Assembly: GCA_910579495.1 (NCBI GenBank)
Contig: CAJTVD010000010.1
Coordinates: 1-64,000, forward strand
Source: an uncultured Lachnospiraceae bacterium
GTDB lineage: Bacteria; Bacillota; Clostridia; Lachnospirales; Lachnospiraceae
DNA length: 64,000 nucleotides
Direction: 5' to 3'
Part shown: positions 8,391 to 16,528 of the stretch, piece by piece
Layout: each line of letters opens with the position of its first letter
Numbering within the stretch: the first letter of the stretch is position 1
Made by a program: the position numbers and the translations under genes
Notes under the pieces: model-generated
The model's input: only the letters and a program-made list of their open reading frames with translations
What the model was told of the DNA's origin: nothing
Database searches by the model: none

Positions 8391-9647
8391 TTATTTTACT
8401 ACAACATTTTTAAAATACCAGTTCATATTCCCGGTAATGTCAGCGTCGCTTAATGTGGAGCCTTCTGTGCCTACGGTACTGCCGTCGTTAGTCTCAATAA
8501 CGCCGTCGAATACATTAAAGCCGTCCTTGGTAATCTGCTCCCTTGCCGCTTCTACTGCCTCCGCAGTTCCCTCCGCACAGATATCTGAAAGGGGCGCAAT
8601 GTCAACAAGCCCGTCAGCCATGCCGCCAAAGTAATTTTCCCCGCTCCAGGTCCCGTCAATTACAGACTGTACTGCCTGGGTGTAATAGACAGACCAGTCC
8701 CACATAACGGAAGTTAAAACCGCACCGGCAGCATCCTTGGACATATCGGAATTATACCCTACGCCCCATACGCCGTTCTGCTCTGCCACTGTCTGGGGAT
8801 TAGGGGTATCACAGTGCTGGGCGATTACATCACAGCCAAGGTCTACCAGCGCCTGGGCAGCCTGTGTCTCCCCTTCGGGGTCAAACCAGCTATTGGTAAC
8901 TTTTACATATACTTCACAGTCAGGATTTACGGAATATGCACCCATGGCAAAAGCGTTAACGCCTCCGGTAACCTCTGAATTTTCCTGCCCCATAGCTGCC
9001 ACATAGCCTAATTTATTGCTCTGTGTCTTAAGCCCTGCAGCAACGCCTGCCAGGTATCTTGCCTGATAAATCCTTCCGAAATAATTATTAAAGTTTACGC
9101 CGTTTGACTTATAGCCTGTCCCATGGGAAAAGATCACCTCCGGGAATTCCTCTGCCAGTGCCTCACAGGTATCCATAAAGCCCCAGCTTGTGGCAAAAAT
9201 AACATTACAGCCATCCTCCACACATTCCCTGATGGCGTTTTCAATGGCTGTGGCGTCTGTATCATTTACATTATTCTTACGGACAATCTGGGAATCATCA
9301 AGGCCTAAGTTTTTCTGCATTCCCTGGATGCCAAGGTCATGGGTATAGGTATATCCGCTGCCTTCTGCAGGGTCAGTGATATGGATAACGCCTACCTTGA
9401 TATCTTCCTTGGCAATAGCGGGCATAACGCCTGCCCCTGCCGCTTGTGTGCCGCCGCTTTCTGCTGTGTCATTTCCGCCTTCTGCCTGGGTATCTGCTTC
9501 CGCCCCGGCCTCTTCCCCTGCATCGGTTTGTGTCTGGGTGTTTTGGCTGCTGTCCTCTTTGGGGGCTTCCTCCTTGGGAGCGCCGCCGCAGGCACACAGG
9601 GAAACTGCCATAGCGGATGCCGCCAGTAAACTTAATAATTTTTTCAT
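8391..9647 (-). CDS. BMP-family substrate-binding lipoprotein (nucleoside importer)
   Basis: Extracellular, lipid-anchored binding protein of the importer encoded downstream. The start at 9647 gives a classic lipoprotein signal peptide (MKKLLSLLAASAMAVSL followed by the lipobox CACG); the ribosome site is AAGGAGGAG. After the cysteine comes an acidic, E/T/G-rich linker of about 60 residues and then a BMP/Med domain beginning around IKVGVIHITDPAEGSGYTY. The BMP family binds purine nucleosides in NupN, BmpA and PnrA, hence the substrate guess. A possible attenuator hairpin lies about 25 bases upstream of the start. Confidence 0.93.
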   Translation of the reverse strand: MKKLLSLLAASAMAVSLCACGGAPKEEAPKEDSSQNTQTQTDAGEEAGAEADTQAEGGNDTAESGGTQAAGAGVMPAIAKEDIKVGVIHITDPAEGSGYTYTHDLGIQGMQKNLGLDDSQIVRKNNVNDTDATAIENAIRECVEDGCNVIFATSWGFMDTCEALAEEFPEVIFSHGTGYKSNGVNFNNYFGRIYQARYLAGVAAGLKTQSNKLGYVAAMGQENSEVTGGVNAFAMGAYSVNPDCEVYVKVTNSWFDPEGETQAAQALVDLGCDVIAQHCDTPNPQTVAEQNGVWGVGYNSDMSKDAAGAVLTSVMWDWSVYYTQAVQSVIDGTWSGENYFGGMADGLVDIAPLSDICAEGTAEAVEAAREQITKDGFNVFDGVIETNDGSTVGTEGSTLSDADITGNMNWYFKNVVVK

Positions 9648-9671
9648 GTTTCTCCTCCTTGAAATTTTACG

Positions 9672-9702
9672 CAAAAAGGCAAAAATCTATTGATTTTGCC
9701 CT
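9672..9702 (-). promoter_or_regulatory. Terminator-like hairpin in the bmpA leader
   Basis: The minus strand reads GGCAAAATC, a loop, then GATTTTTGCC, followed directly by TTTTT, about 25 bases before the bmpA start. As it lies downstream of the likely bmpA promoter, it could be an attenuator rather than the end of the vwa transcript. No purine-riboswitch core sequence could be recognised in the short leader. Confidence 0.45.
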
Positions 9703-9732
9703 CCTGCCAATTAAAAATATTTCCTCATTTAC

Positions 9733-9778
9733 TTTATACTAATTTTCCGGAATATTCAACATAATTTTTGAAAATTAT
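9733..9778 (-). promoter_or_regulatory. Candidate bmpA promoter with AT-rich palindrome
   Basis: A TTGAAT -35-like element (9754-9759) and TATAAA (9733-9738) are 15 bases apart, shorter than ideal. Directly upstream is a perfect palindrome, ATAATTTT and AAAATTAT separated by two bases (9761-9778), which could be an activator or repressor site. Confidence 0.4.
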
Positions 9779-9813
9779 TTTAAGTTCCAGCATTTCCACT
9801 AAATAATTTCATA

Positions 9814-11019
9814 CTATTTATTCAACATCAGCTTCACCATGGCCTGGTTGAGCCCGTCCACTGTCAGCTTATACATGGGAAACAGCTCCTTGATGGCTGT
9901 CTCCGCCTCCCGCCAGGGCGCATGGCCGGGAGCCATTTTGGGATTCAGCCACACCACCTTCTTATAATGGCGTTTCAAAAGCTGCAGCCAGTCCCATCCT
10001 GCCAGGCCGCCATTAGGCCCCCGGTAGTTGCCGCTGGTGGAGTATAATTCCTCCGGTGCCATGGCGGCGTCCCCCACCACGATCACCTTATAATCACTGT
10101 CCAGGTTCCGGAACATCCATTCCGTATCAATCCAGTCCCCATTTTCGCATTCCGGGGTCTTGTAGAGCTTGGAATAGATACAATTGTGGAAATAATAGGT
10201 CTTCACATCTTTATAATGATTGGACTTATGCACTGCCTGGAACAGTTCGTTTAGCAGGGAACTGAAAGGGATCATCGTTCCCCCGGAATCCATAAGAAGC
10301 AGCAGCTTCACGGAATTTTTCCGGGGCTTATCCATGACAATCTGGAGATACCCGCCGTTATTGCAGGTTTTGTCTATAGTCCCGTCAATATCCAGCTCGG
10401 TTTTAGGAATGTCCAGCCGGGTAGAAAACTGGCGCAGTTTCCGGAACGCAAGCTGGAACTGCCGGTTATCCAGCATCCTGTCATCCCGGAAATCCCTGTA
10501 CTTGCGGGCACCCACCACCTGGAAAGCACTCTGGTAGCCGGTTTTTCCCCCTACCCGGATGCCTCCCATAAAGCCCCCCATATTCCCGAAAGCGGTTTTT
10601 CCCATACTGCCGATCCAGAAGCTTCCGCCGTTGTGCTCGCTGTCCTGGTCCCGGAGGCGTTCCTTGAATTTCGCCTCCACTTCCTCCTTGTCAATAAACT
10701 GGATGCCGTCCTGCTCATTCATGCGGTACCGCTCTTCCTCATCCACCATGTCAATCAGCTCCGACTTATCCAGCCATTTCATCATATTTTTGGAGATTTC
10801 GTTTTCCGACTGGATTCCCTTAAAGGTTTCCTCAAAAGCAAGGTCAAATTTATCAAAATCCGTTTCACTCTTTACCAGGATCATTCTTGCCAGATAATAA
10901 AACTGGGTCAGGCTGCTGCCGCTCAGCCCCTTATCCAGCGCTTCCTGTAAAGTAAGCCATTCGCTTAAGGTGATCTTTAGCCCCTTGGCTTTACAGGTAT
11001 AAAAAAAGTTTGAAAACAT
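9814..11019 (-). CDS. VWA/CoxE-like domain protein
   Basis: Cytosolic protein of about 401 residues related to CoxE-type von Willebrand A proteins that partner MoxR ATPases. The N-terminal half is helical and charged. The VWA fold begins near LLLLMDSGGTM, where the metal site reads D-S-G-G-T instead of the canonical D-x-S-x-S, and continues through VIVVGDAAMAP to a conserved tail. The ATG at 11019 follows GGGGGA; eight extra upstream codons are possible but unsupported. It lies 55 bases downstream of the moxR gene on the same strand, so the pair is probably one operon. MoxR/VWA pairs are thought to act as chaperones for cofactor insertion or complex assembly, but no client is encoded nearby. 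Confidence 0.8.
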   Translation of the reverse strand: MFSNFFYTCKAKGLKITLSEWLTLQEALDKGLSGSSLTQFYYLARMILVKSETDFDKFDLAFEETFKGIQSENEISKNMMKWLDKSELIDMVDEEERYRMNEQDGIQFIDKEEVEAKFKERLRDQDSEHNGGSFWIGSMGKTAFGNMGGFMGGIRVGGKTGYQSAFQVVGARKYRDFRDDRMLDNRQFQLAFRKLRQFSTRLDIPKTELDIDGTIDKTCNNGGYLQIVMDKPRKNSVKLLLLMDSGGTMIPFSSLLNELFQAVHKSNHYKDVKTYYFHNCIYSKLYKTPECENGDWIDTEWMFRNLDSDYKVIVVGDAAMAPEELYSTSGNYRGPNGGLAGWDWLQLLKRHYKKVVWLNPKMAPGHAPWREAETAIKELFPMYKLTVDGLNQAMVKLMLNK

Positions 11020-11073
11020 GTATTTCCCCCATTTTCTGCCCACCCACTAGCTGCTGCCTGTAGCCCCAGGCGG

Positions 11074-11889
11074 TCAATCCAGCTTCTGCCTTACAGTCTC
11101 CAGATCCTCATCCTTTTTCACCACCACGCCCACAAAGGGAAGCTTCGCCCTGATCTCGTCCGCGCTGATGCCCCCAATCTGTAACGCATTGATCCAGTCA
11201 ATAAGCTCGGAAGTGCTGGGCTTTTTGCGGATATCCCGGAGGGCGCGGATCCCGTAGAACACCTCCATGGCATTTTCCAAAAGCTTATCCTCCACATCAG
11301 GATAATGGGTCCTTACAATCTCCTCCATCAAAGCTTCATCAGGGAAATCAATATAATGGAAAATACACCTGCGCAGGAAAGCATCCGGAAGCTCCTTCTC
11401 CGCATTGGAGGTAATGATCACAATGGGGCGGTGCTTTGCCTTGACGGTGCGTTTGGTCTCATGGATATAAAACTCCATCTGGTCCAGTTCCCACAACAAA
11501 TCGTTGGGAAATTCCAGGTCCGCCTTATCAATTTCATCAATCAGGAGCACCACCTGTTCATCCGCGTCAAAGGCTTCCCCCAGTTTCCCCAGCTTAATAT
11601 AATGGGCAATATCGTCCACCCCTTCCTCCCCAAACTGCCCGTCATAGAGCCGCTGGATGGTATCGTACATATAAAGCCCGTCCTGGGCTTTGGTAGTGGA
11701 CTTAATGTTCCAGATAATCAGTTTTTTCCCAAGGGATTTGGCCACCGCCTCTGCCAGCATCGTCTTTCCCGTTCCCGGCTCCCCTTTGATCAAAAGGGGC
11801 TTTTGCAGGGCAATTGCCACATTAACCCCCGCCATAAGCTGTTCCGACGCTACATAATCCTGTGTACTGTTAAATTGTTGTCCGCTCAT
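11074..11889 (-). CDS. MoxR-family AAA+ ATPase
   Basis: AAA+ ATPase of 271 residues. Walker A GEPGTGKTM lies near residue 37, Walker B VVLLIDEIDKAD near 117, sensor-1 region VIITSNAEKELPDAFLRRC near 155 with the arginine finger, and the lid domain follows. The start is an ATG five bases after GAGG. It is upstream of, and probably co-transcribed with, the VWA protein gene, the usual MoxR partner. The biological process served is not known from context: the neighbours on either side are a transporter and phospholipid synthesis genes. Confidence 0.88.
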   Translation of the reverse strand: MSGQQFNSTQDYVASEQLMAGVNVAIALQKPLLIKGEPGTGKTMLAEAVAKSLGKKLIIWNIKSTTKAQDGLYMYDTIQRLYDGQFGEEGVDDIAHYIKLGKLGEAFDADEQVVLLIDEIDKADLEFPNDLLWELDQMEFYIHETKRTVKAKHRPIVIITSNAEKELPDAFLRRCIFHYIDFPDEALMEEIVRTHYPDVEDKLLENAMEVFYGIRALRDIRKKPSTSELIDWINALQIGGISADEIRAKLPFVGVVVKKDEDLETVRQKLD

Positions 11890-11927
11890 CCTAACCTCAT
11901 TTCTGCGCCTGTGCGCAACCTACAAAC

Positions 11928-12965
11928 TTACCAGGGAATCTCCACACTGTTCTGGTATAGCTGCCTTAAGTCAATATTTTCCACTTTTTTATCCCGGAGC
12001 ATCAGCTCGCTTACTGCATCAGCGGCTGGTTTCCCTTCAAATAAAATCTTATTCACCTGCTCAATGATGGGCACATTCACACCGTATTTTTGCGCCAGGG
12101 CATACCCGGCCTTTGCGGAATATACCCCTTCCACCACCATTTTCACTTCTTTCATGGCCTCATCCATGGAAGCGCCCTTTCCGATGAGGATCCCGGCCCG
12201 GCGGTTCCGGGAGTGCATGGAAGCACAGGTAACGATCAGGTCGCCGATTCCCGTGAGCCCATAAAAGGTTTCGATCCTTCCCCCCATGCTGATCCCAAGC
12301 CTTGCAATTTCCGCAATCCCCCGGGTAATCAGCGCCGCCTTGGTGTTATCCCCATAGCCAAGGCCGTCCGCCATGCCTGCTGCCAGCGCCACTACATTCT
12401 TAAGGGCGGCGCCTAATTCTATGCCCTCCACATCGGAGCTGATGTAAACACGGAATACCTGGCTCATAAACAGGGACCGCAAATACTCGGCGGTTTCCTT
12501 GTTCCCGGAGCCTACTACAATAGTGGTGGGAATCCCTTTGCCCACTTCCTCCGCATGGGAAGGGCCGGAAAGCACTGCCACATCCGCCCCCGGGATCTCC
12601 TGCAGGATCACCTGGGAAAGGGTCATAAGGGTAGTTTCCTCAATGCCCTTTGCCACATTGACGATCTTTTGCCCCTCCCCCACCAATGGGGCTATCCGCG
12701 CAGCCGTACTCCTGACAAAGGGGGAGGGCACTGCAACCACAAGTACATCCTTCCCTTCCACCGCCTGCCCAAGATCCGCTGTAAATACCATATCCCCCGG
12801 CAGGATAACGCCAGGGAGCTTGTCCTTCTGCTCCCGGCATTCCTGCAGCATACGGATCTCATCCTCCAGCGCCGACCACACAGTAACCTGGCTCCCGTTA
12901 TTGTGAAGAAGCCACGCCAATGCGCAGCCCCAGCCGCCTGCCCCAATCATTCCTACCTTCGCCAT
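11928..12965 (-). CDS. gpsA: NAD(P)H-dependent glycerol-3-phosphate dehydrogenase
   Basis: Reduces dihydroxyacetone phosphate to sn-glycerol-3-phosphate, the backbone of phospholipids. The Rossmann motif GAGGWGCALAWLL begins at residue 7. KGIE and PSHAEEVGKG motifs follow, then the catalytic-lysine region LGAALKNVVALAAG and the substrate site GLTGIGDLIVTC. The 345-residue length is normal for GpsA. It lies downstream of plsY and der, an order common in Firmicutes, where the der-plsY-gpsA run links GTPase-driven ribosome assembly to membrane lipid synthesis. GGAGG precedes the start. Confidence 0.97.
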   Translation of the reverse strand: MAKVGMIGAGGWGCALAWLLHNNGSQVTVWSALEDEIRMLQECREQKDKLPGVILPGDMVFTADLGQAVEGKDVLVVAVPSPFVRSTAARIAPLVGEGQKIVNVAKGIEETTLMTLSQVILQEIPGADVAVLSGPSHAEEVGKGIPTTIVVGSGNKETAEYLRSLFMSQVFRVYISSDVEGIELGAALKNVVALAAGMADGLGYGDNTKAALITRGIAEIARLGISMGGRIETFYGLTGIGDLIVTCASMHSRNRRAGILIGKGASMDEAMKEVKMVVEGVYSAKAGYALAQKYGVNVPIIEQVNKILFEGKPAADAVSELMLRDKKVENIDLRQLYQNSVEIPW

Positions 12966-13028
12966 AAAAACCCTCCTATTATAATTTTATTGCAATAAAC
13001 CGACTCGCGGAGCGTGCTGTCCGTTGTT

Positions 13029-13676
13029 TTATACCTTATTCTTTTTCGTCAGGTAAGTCTTTCTCTCTTCCCCCTTTATCAGCCGTACAATATTCTCCCG
13101 GTGTTTATAATACGCCAATATGGTAAGCACCGCCGTAATTGCATACATCTCATTTAAGACAGCCTGGGGTGCCCCAAAGAATCCCATCTGCCCCACTACC
13201 ACCATTTCAGCCATCAGCCCTGCATAAACAAGGAGGGAGCCCAAAGAAACATAATGGGTGGTAAAGAAAATCCCGAAAAAGACCAGCACCCCCATGGGCA
13301 GGAATGCGATATGGAAGGACAAAATCAGCCCTGCCGTGGCGGCAATCCCTTTCCCCCCTTTAAAGTTCAGGTAAAAGGGAAAATTATGCCCAAGGATGGC
13401 TCCCGCCGCCGCATAAAGCTTTAACAGGTAGACCTCCTCCGGGTGGGATGGGCCAAAAATTGCGCCGCTGATGACAATGGCCAGGATACACTTAATAATA
13501 TCCCCCGCCAGCACAATCAGCCCCGCCTTTGTGCCAAGGACACGCAGGGTGTTGGTAGTGCCTGCGTTGCCGCTGCCGTGCTCCCTGATGTCGATGCCAT
13601 GAAGCTTTCCATAAATAAAGGCTGTCTGAAATAAGCCGAATACATAACCAATCCCAATACTGACCAAACGTTCCAC
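13029..13676 (-). CDS. plsY: Acyl-phosphate:glycerol-3-phosphate acyltransferase
   Basis: Integral membrane enzyme that transfers an acyl group from acyl-phosphate (made by PlsX, encoded at about 49 kb) to glycerol-3-phosphate (made by GpsA, the next gene). About 215 residues with five to six membrane segments. The conserved motifs are GSGNAGTTNTLRVLG near residue 37, FKGGKGIAATAG near 109 and a C-terminal YKHREN motif. The start is a GTG directly after the der stop, which suggests translational coupling; no strong independent ribosome site is visible. Confidence 0.95.
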   Translation of the reverse strand: MERLVSIGIGYVFGLFQTAFIYGKLHGIDIREHGSGNAGTTNTLRVLGTKAGLIVLAGDIIKCILAIVISGAIFGPSHPEEVYLLKLYAAAGAILGHNFPFYLNFKGGKGIAATAGLILSFHIAFLPMGVLVFFGIFFTTHYVSLGSLLVYAGLMAEMVVVGQMGFFGAPQAVLNEMYAITAVLTILAYYKHRENIVRLIKGEERKTYLTKKNKV

Positions 13677-13677
13677 T

Positions 13678-15012
13678 TTATTTATTTTCCCCTCTTTCCC
13701 TTATGATGAATTTCAGCGGCGTGCCTTTGAACCCAAAGGCTTCCCGGATCTTATTCTCAATATATCTGGTATAAGAAAAATGCATCAGTTCCTTATCGTT
13801 TACAAAAATCACAAAAGTGGGCGGCTTGACGCTAACCTGGGTGATATAGTAAAGCCGCAGGCGCTTCCCTTTATCTGAGGGCGGCTGCTGGAGGGCTACC
13901 GCTTCACTCATAATTTCGTTTAACACCCCGGTGGAAATGCGCATGGAATGATTTTCGCTTACTATGTCAATCAGGCCAAAGAGTTTGGGAAGCCTCTGGC
14001 CGGTGACGGCGGAAATAAAGGTAATCTCCGCATAGGGCATATAAGATAAGATTTCCCGGATTTTCGCCGTATACTTGTTCACCGTCTTATTGTCTTTTTC
14101 TATAACATCCCATTTGTTTACCGCAATGATCACGGCCTTTCCCCTCTCGTGGGCGATTCCCGCAATCTTTGCGTCCTGTTCCGTGGCCCCTTCCTTGGCG
14201 TCAATCACCAAGACCACAACATCCGCCCGTTCCACTGCACTGACAGCCCGGATGATCATGTATTTTTCCAGCTCTTCCTTAATCTTATTTTTGCGCCGGA
14301 GCCCAGCGGTGTCAATAAAAATATATTCTTTTCCCTTATAGGTAATGGGAGTGTCCACTGCATCCCTGGTAGTGCCTGCGATATCTGACACAATCAGCCT
14401 GTTTTCTCCCAGCATTTTGTTGATCAGGGAGGATTTCCCCACATTGGGCTTGCCCACAATGGCAACCCGTATGCGGTCGTCCTCCTCCTCCTGCTCCCCT
14501 TCTTCCCCAAAGTAACGGATTACCTCATCCAGCATATCCCCCAGCCCCAGCTTATTGGCAGCTGAGATGGGGTAAGGCTCTCCGATGCCCAGGTTATAGA
14601 ACTCATAAGTATCTGCCAGATGTTTATTAAAATTGTCCACCTTATTGACCACAAGGACCACTGGCTTTTGGGAACGGCGCAGCATGTCCGCCACCTTGCC
14701 GTCCGCATCCACCAGCCCCTGCTTTACATCCACCATAAAAAGGATCACATCCGCTGTATCTATGGCAATCTGCGCCTGTTCCCGCATCTGGGACAAAATA
14801 ATATCCCTGCTGTCCGGCTCAATGCCCCCGGTATCTATCAGGGTGAACGCCCGGTCCAGCCAGGACACATCCGCATAAATCCTGTCCCTTGTGATCCCCG
14901 GCGTATCTTTTACAATGGAAATCCTGGCTCCCGCCAAGGCATTAAATAACGTTGATTTTCCCACATTGGGCCTTCCTACTACTGCCACAATAGGCTTCCT
15001 GTTTCCGCTCAT
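13678..15012 (-). CDS. der: Ribosome-associated GTPase Der (EngA)
   Basis: Tandem-GTPase factor needed for maturation of the 50S subunit. The first G domain has GRPNVGKST near residue 13 and DTGG; the second has GKPNVGKSS near residue 187, DTAGLRRK and NKWD. A C-terminal KH-like domain ends in a basic tail. At 444 residues it matches Der exactly. It overlaps the upstream radical SAM gene by four bases (ATGA), indicating coupled translation, and abuts plsY downstream. Confidence 0.97.
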   Translation of the reverse strand: MSGNRKPIVAVVGRPNVGKSTLFNALAGARISIVKDTPGITRDRIYADVSWLDRAFTLIDTGGIEPDSRDIILSQMREQAQIAIDTADVILFMVDVKQGLVDADGKVADMLRRSQKPVVLVVNKVDNFNKHLADTYEFYNLGIGEPYPISAANKLGLGDMLDEVIRYFGEEGEQEEEDDRIRVAIVGKPNVGKSSLINKMLGENRLIVSDIAGTTRDAVDTPITYKGKEYIFIDTAGLRRKNKIKEELEKYMIIRAVSAVERADVVVLVIDAKEGATEQDAKIAGIAHERGKAVIIAVNKWDVIEKDNKTVNKYTAKIREILSYMPYAEITFISAVTGQRLPKLFGLIDIVSENHSMRISTGVLNEIMSEAVALQQPPSDKGKRLRLYYITQVSVKPPTFVIFVNDKELMHFSYTRYIENKIREAFGFKGTPLKFIIRERGENK

Positions 15013-16382
15013 ACTGTCCTCCCTGCCAGAACTGCTCCTACAAAATCATGTCCGCTTGATTTTACAATATCTATTTTTACTTGTAAAGCCTTTTCCATTT
15101 CCTCCACCGTAATATCGTCCAAAAAAATCCTCTCTCCGCTGCGGAGCATATTTTGTGGCAGCAGCAGCCGCCCTCCTAAGGGTTTGCCCTTTAACTGGCT
15201 AATCAGGTCCCCTGCTGTCAGCAGCCCGGAAACGGTGATCCTTTCCCCGAAAAAACAGTTGGTAATTTCATATACGTGGATGGCCATATGGGGCAGTATC
15301 CCCATAATCCTTAAGGCCATCTCCTGAATATAGGGGAACGCAAGCTTCCCTGTGGCAATGGCCAGTTCCTCCTTTTGCCCTGCCATATGCCCGCCGCCCT
15401 CTCCACGGAGCTTTTCTTCAAGCTCCTGGAAAGCCTCCTCAAATTCATCCAGCAAAAGCCGCAGCATCCCCACGCCATTTTCAAGCTGGGGATATCCGTC
15501 GTAATTTTCTTCCGGGGGAAGCTCCCTGCCTGCAAGGATGTACCATTCATCACTGGCATGGATGAAATGGGTCCCATGGCGCTGATAAATTTCCCGCTGG
15601 AACCCATGGACCATATCCAGCACCTCCCCTGCCTCCTGCCTGGTAAAGGGCTCTAAGGGATAGAGCCCTTCCCGGTACCTGGACAGCCCCACAGGCACAA
15701 CAGAAACACTCTCCAGGGTAGGAAGGAACTCTGAAAGCTTCCTGATACTGTAGGCCAGCTCTTCCCCATCGTTCACTCCCTTACAGAGCACAATCTGCCC
15801 GTTCATGGCAATCCCGGCGCGGCAGAGCCGCCCTGCCTTATTCAGCGCCTCCCCTGCAAAACGGTTGTTCAGCATCCGGCAGCGCAATTCCGGGTTCATC
15901 GTGTGGAAGGAAATGTTCACCGGGGAAAGGCGGTATTTGATAATCCTGTCAATATCATGGTCCGACATATTGGTAAGGGTAATGTAATTCCCCTGGAGGA
16001 AGGACAGCCTTGCATCATCATCCTTAAAGTACAAAGTTTCCCGCATTCCCGGCGGCATCTGGTCAATAAAGCAGAAAATACATTTATTCCTGCAGGACCG
16101 GTATTCGTCCATAAGCCCGCTTCCAAACGCAATCCCAATGTCCTCGTCCTCTTCCTTGTCCACCTCCAAAAGCCACTGCTCCCCATCCGGTTTTTCAACC
16201 AGAAGCTCCACATACTCATTTTCTATCTGATACTGATAATCAAAAATATCCTCAATTTCTTCCCCGTTTACCGCCAGCAGCCGGTCCCCGGGCGAAATCT
16301 CAAGCTCCAGGGCAATACTGCCCGGCTGTACATTTTTTATGATATGCCCTTCCTGTTTTCCATTCTCCATTTTCTGCCCCAT
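15009..16382 (-). CDS. PDZ-radical SAM-DUF512 protein
   Basis: Protein of about 457 residues with three parts. A PDZ-like domain (residues ~10-75, motif GDRLLAVNGEEI) comes first. A radical SAM core follows, with a Cx3Cx2C cluster C-RNK-C-IF-C near 97-104. Last is a DUF512 domain ending near the C terminus. Such proteins sit beside der in many Clostridia, and their reaction is not established. Coupling to der by a four-base overlap suggests a link with ribosome or translation biology, which is inference. The first ATG is kept, but a methionine four codons later is an equal candidate because no strong ribosome site decides. Confidence 0.85.
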   Translation of the reverse strand: MGQKMENGKQEGHIIKNVQPGSIALELEISPGDRLLAVNGEEIEDIFDYQYQIENEYVELLVEKPDGEQWLLEVDKEEDEDIGIAFGSGLMDEYRSCRNKCIFCFIDQMPPGMRETLYFKDDDARLSFLQGNYITLTNMSDHDIDRIIKYRLSPVNISFHTMNPELRCRMLNNRFAGEALNKAGRLCRAGIAMNGQIVLCKGVNDGEELAYSIRKLSEFLPTLESVSVVPVGLSRYREGLYPLEPFTRQEAGEVLDMVHGFQREIYQRHGTHFIHASDEWYILAGRELPPEENYDGYPQLENGVGMLRLLLDEFEEAFQELEEKLRGEGGGHMAGQKEELAIATGKLAFPYIQEMALRIMGILPHMAIHVYEITNCFFGERITVSGLLTAGDLISQLKGKPLGGRLLLPQNMLRSGERIFLDDITVEEMEKALQVKIDIVKSSGHDFVGAVLAGRTV

Positions 16383-16435
16383 ATTTTCTTCATATTATGA
16401 TTGGAATTCCTCCCGTTTATTTTACTAGAAATTTC

Positions 16436-16464
16436 TTGACGTGTCACTAGCATAAATATAAAAT
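16436..16464 (+). promoter_or_regulatory. Promoter of prs
   Basis: TTGACG (16436-16441), a spacer of exactly 17 bases and TAAAAT (16459-16464) form a good housekeeping promoter on the plus strand. It leaves a leader of about 55-60 bases before the chosen prs start. It lies in the divergent gap shared with the radical SAM-der operon. Confidence 0.75.
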
Positions 16465-16528
16465 AAAAGTGACGGAGCCGCCCCAAGTAGGTTCCCGTTG
16501 TAATCTATCTTACGTCATGGAGGTCGTC

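Noticed and set aside
9648..9730. Purine riboswitch in the bmpA leader
   Set aside because: The leader is too short and the conserved core sequences could not be found on the minus strand.
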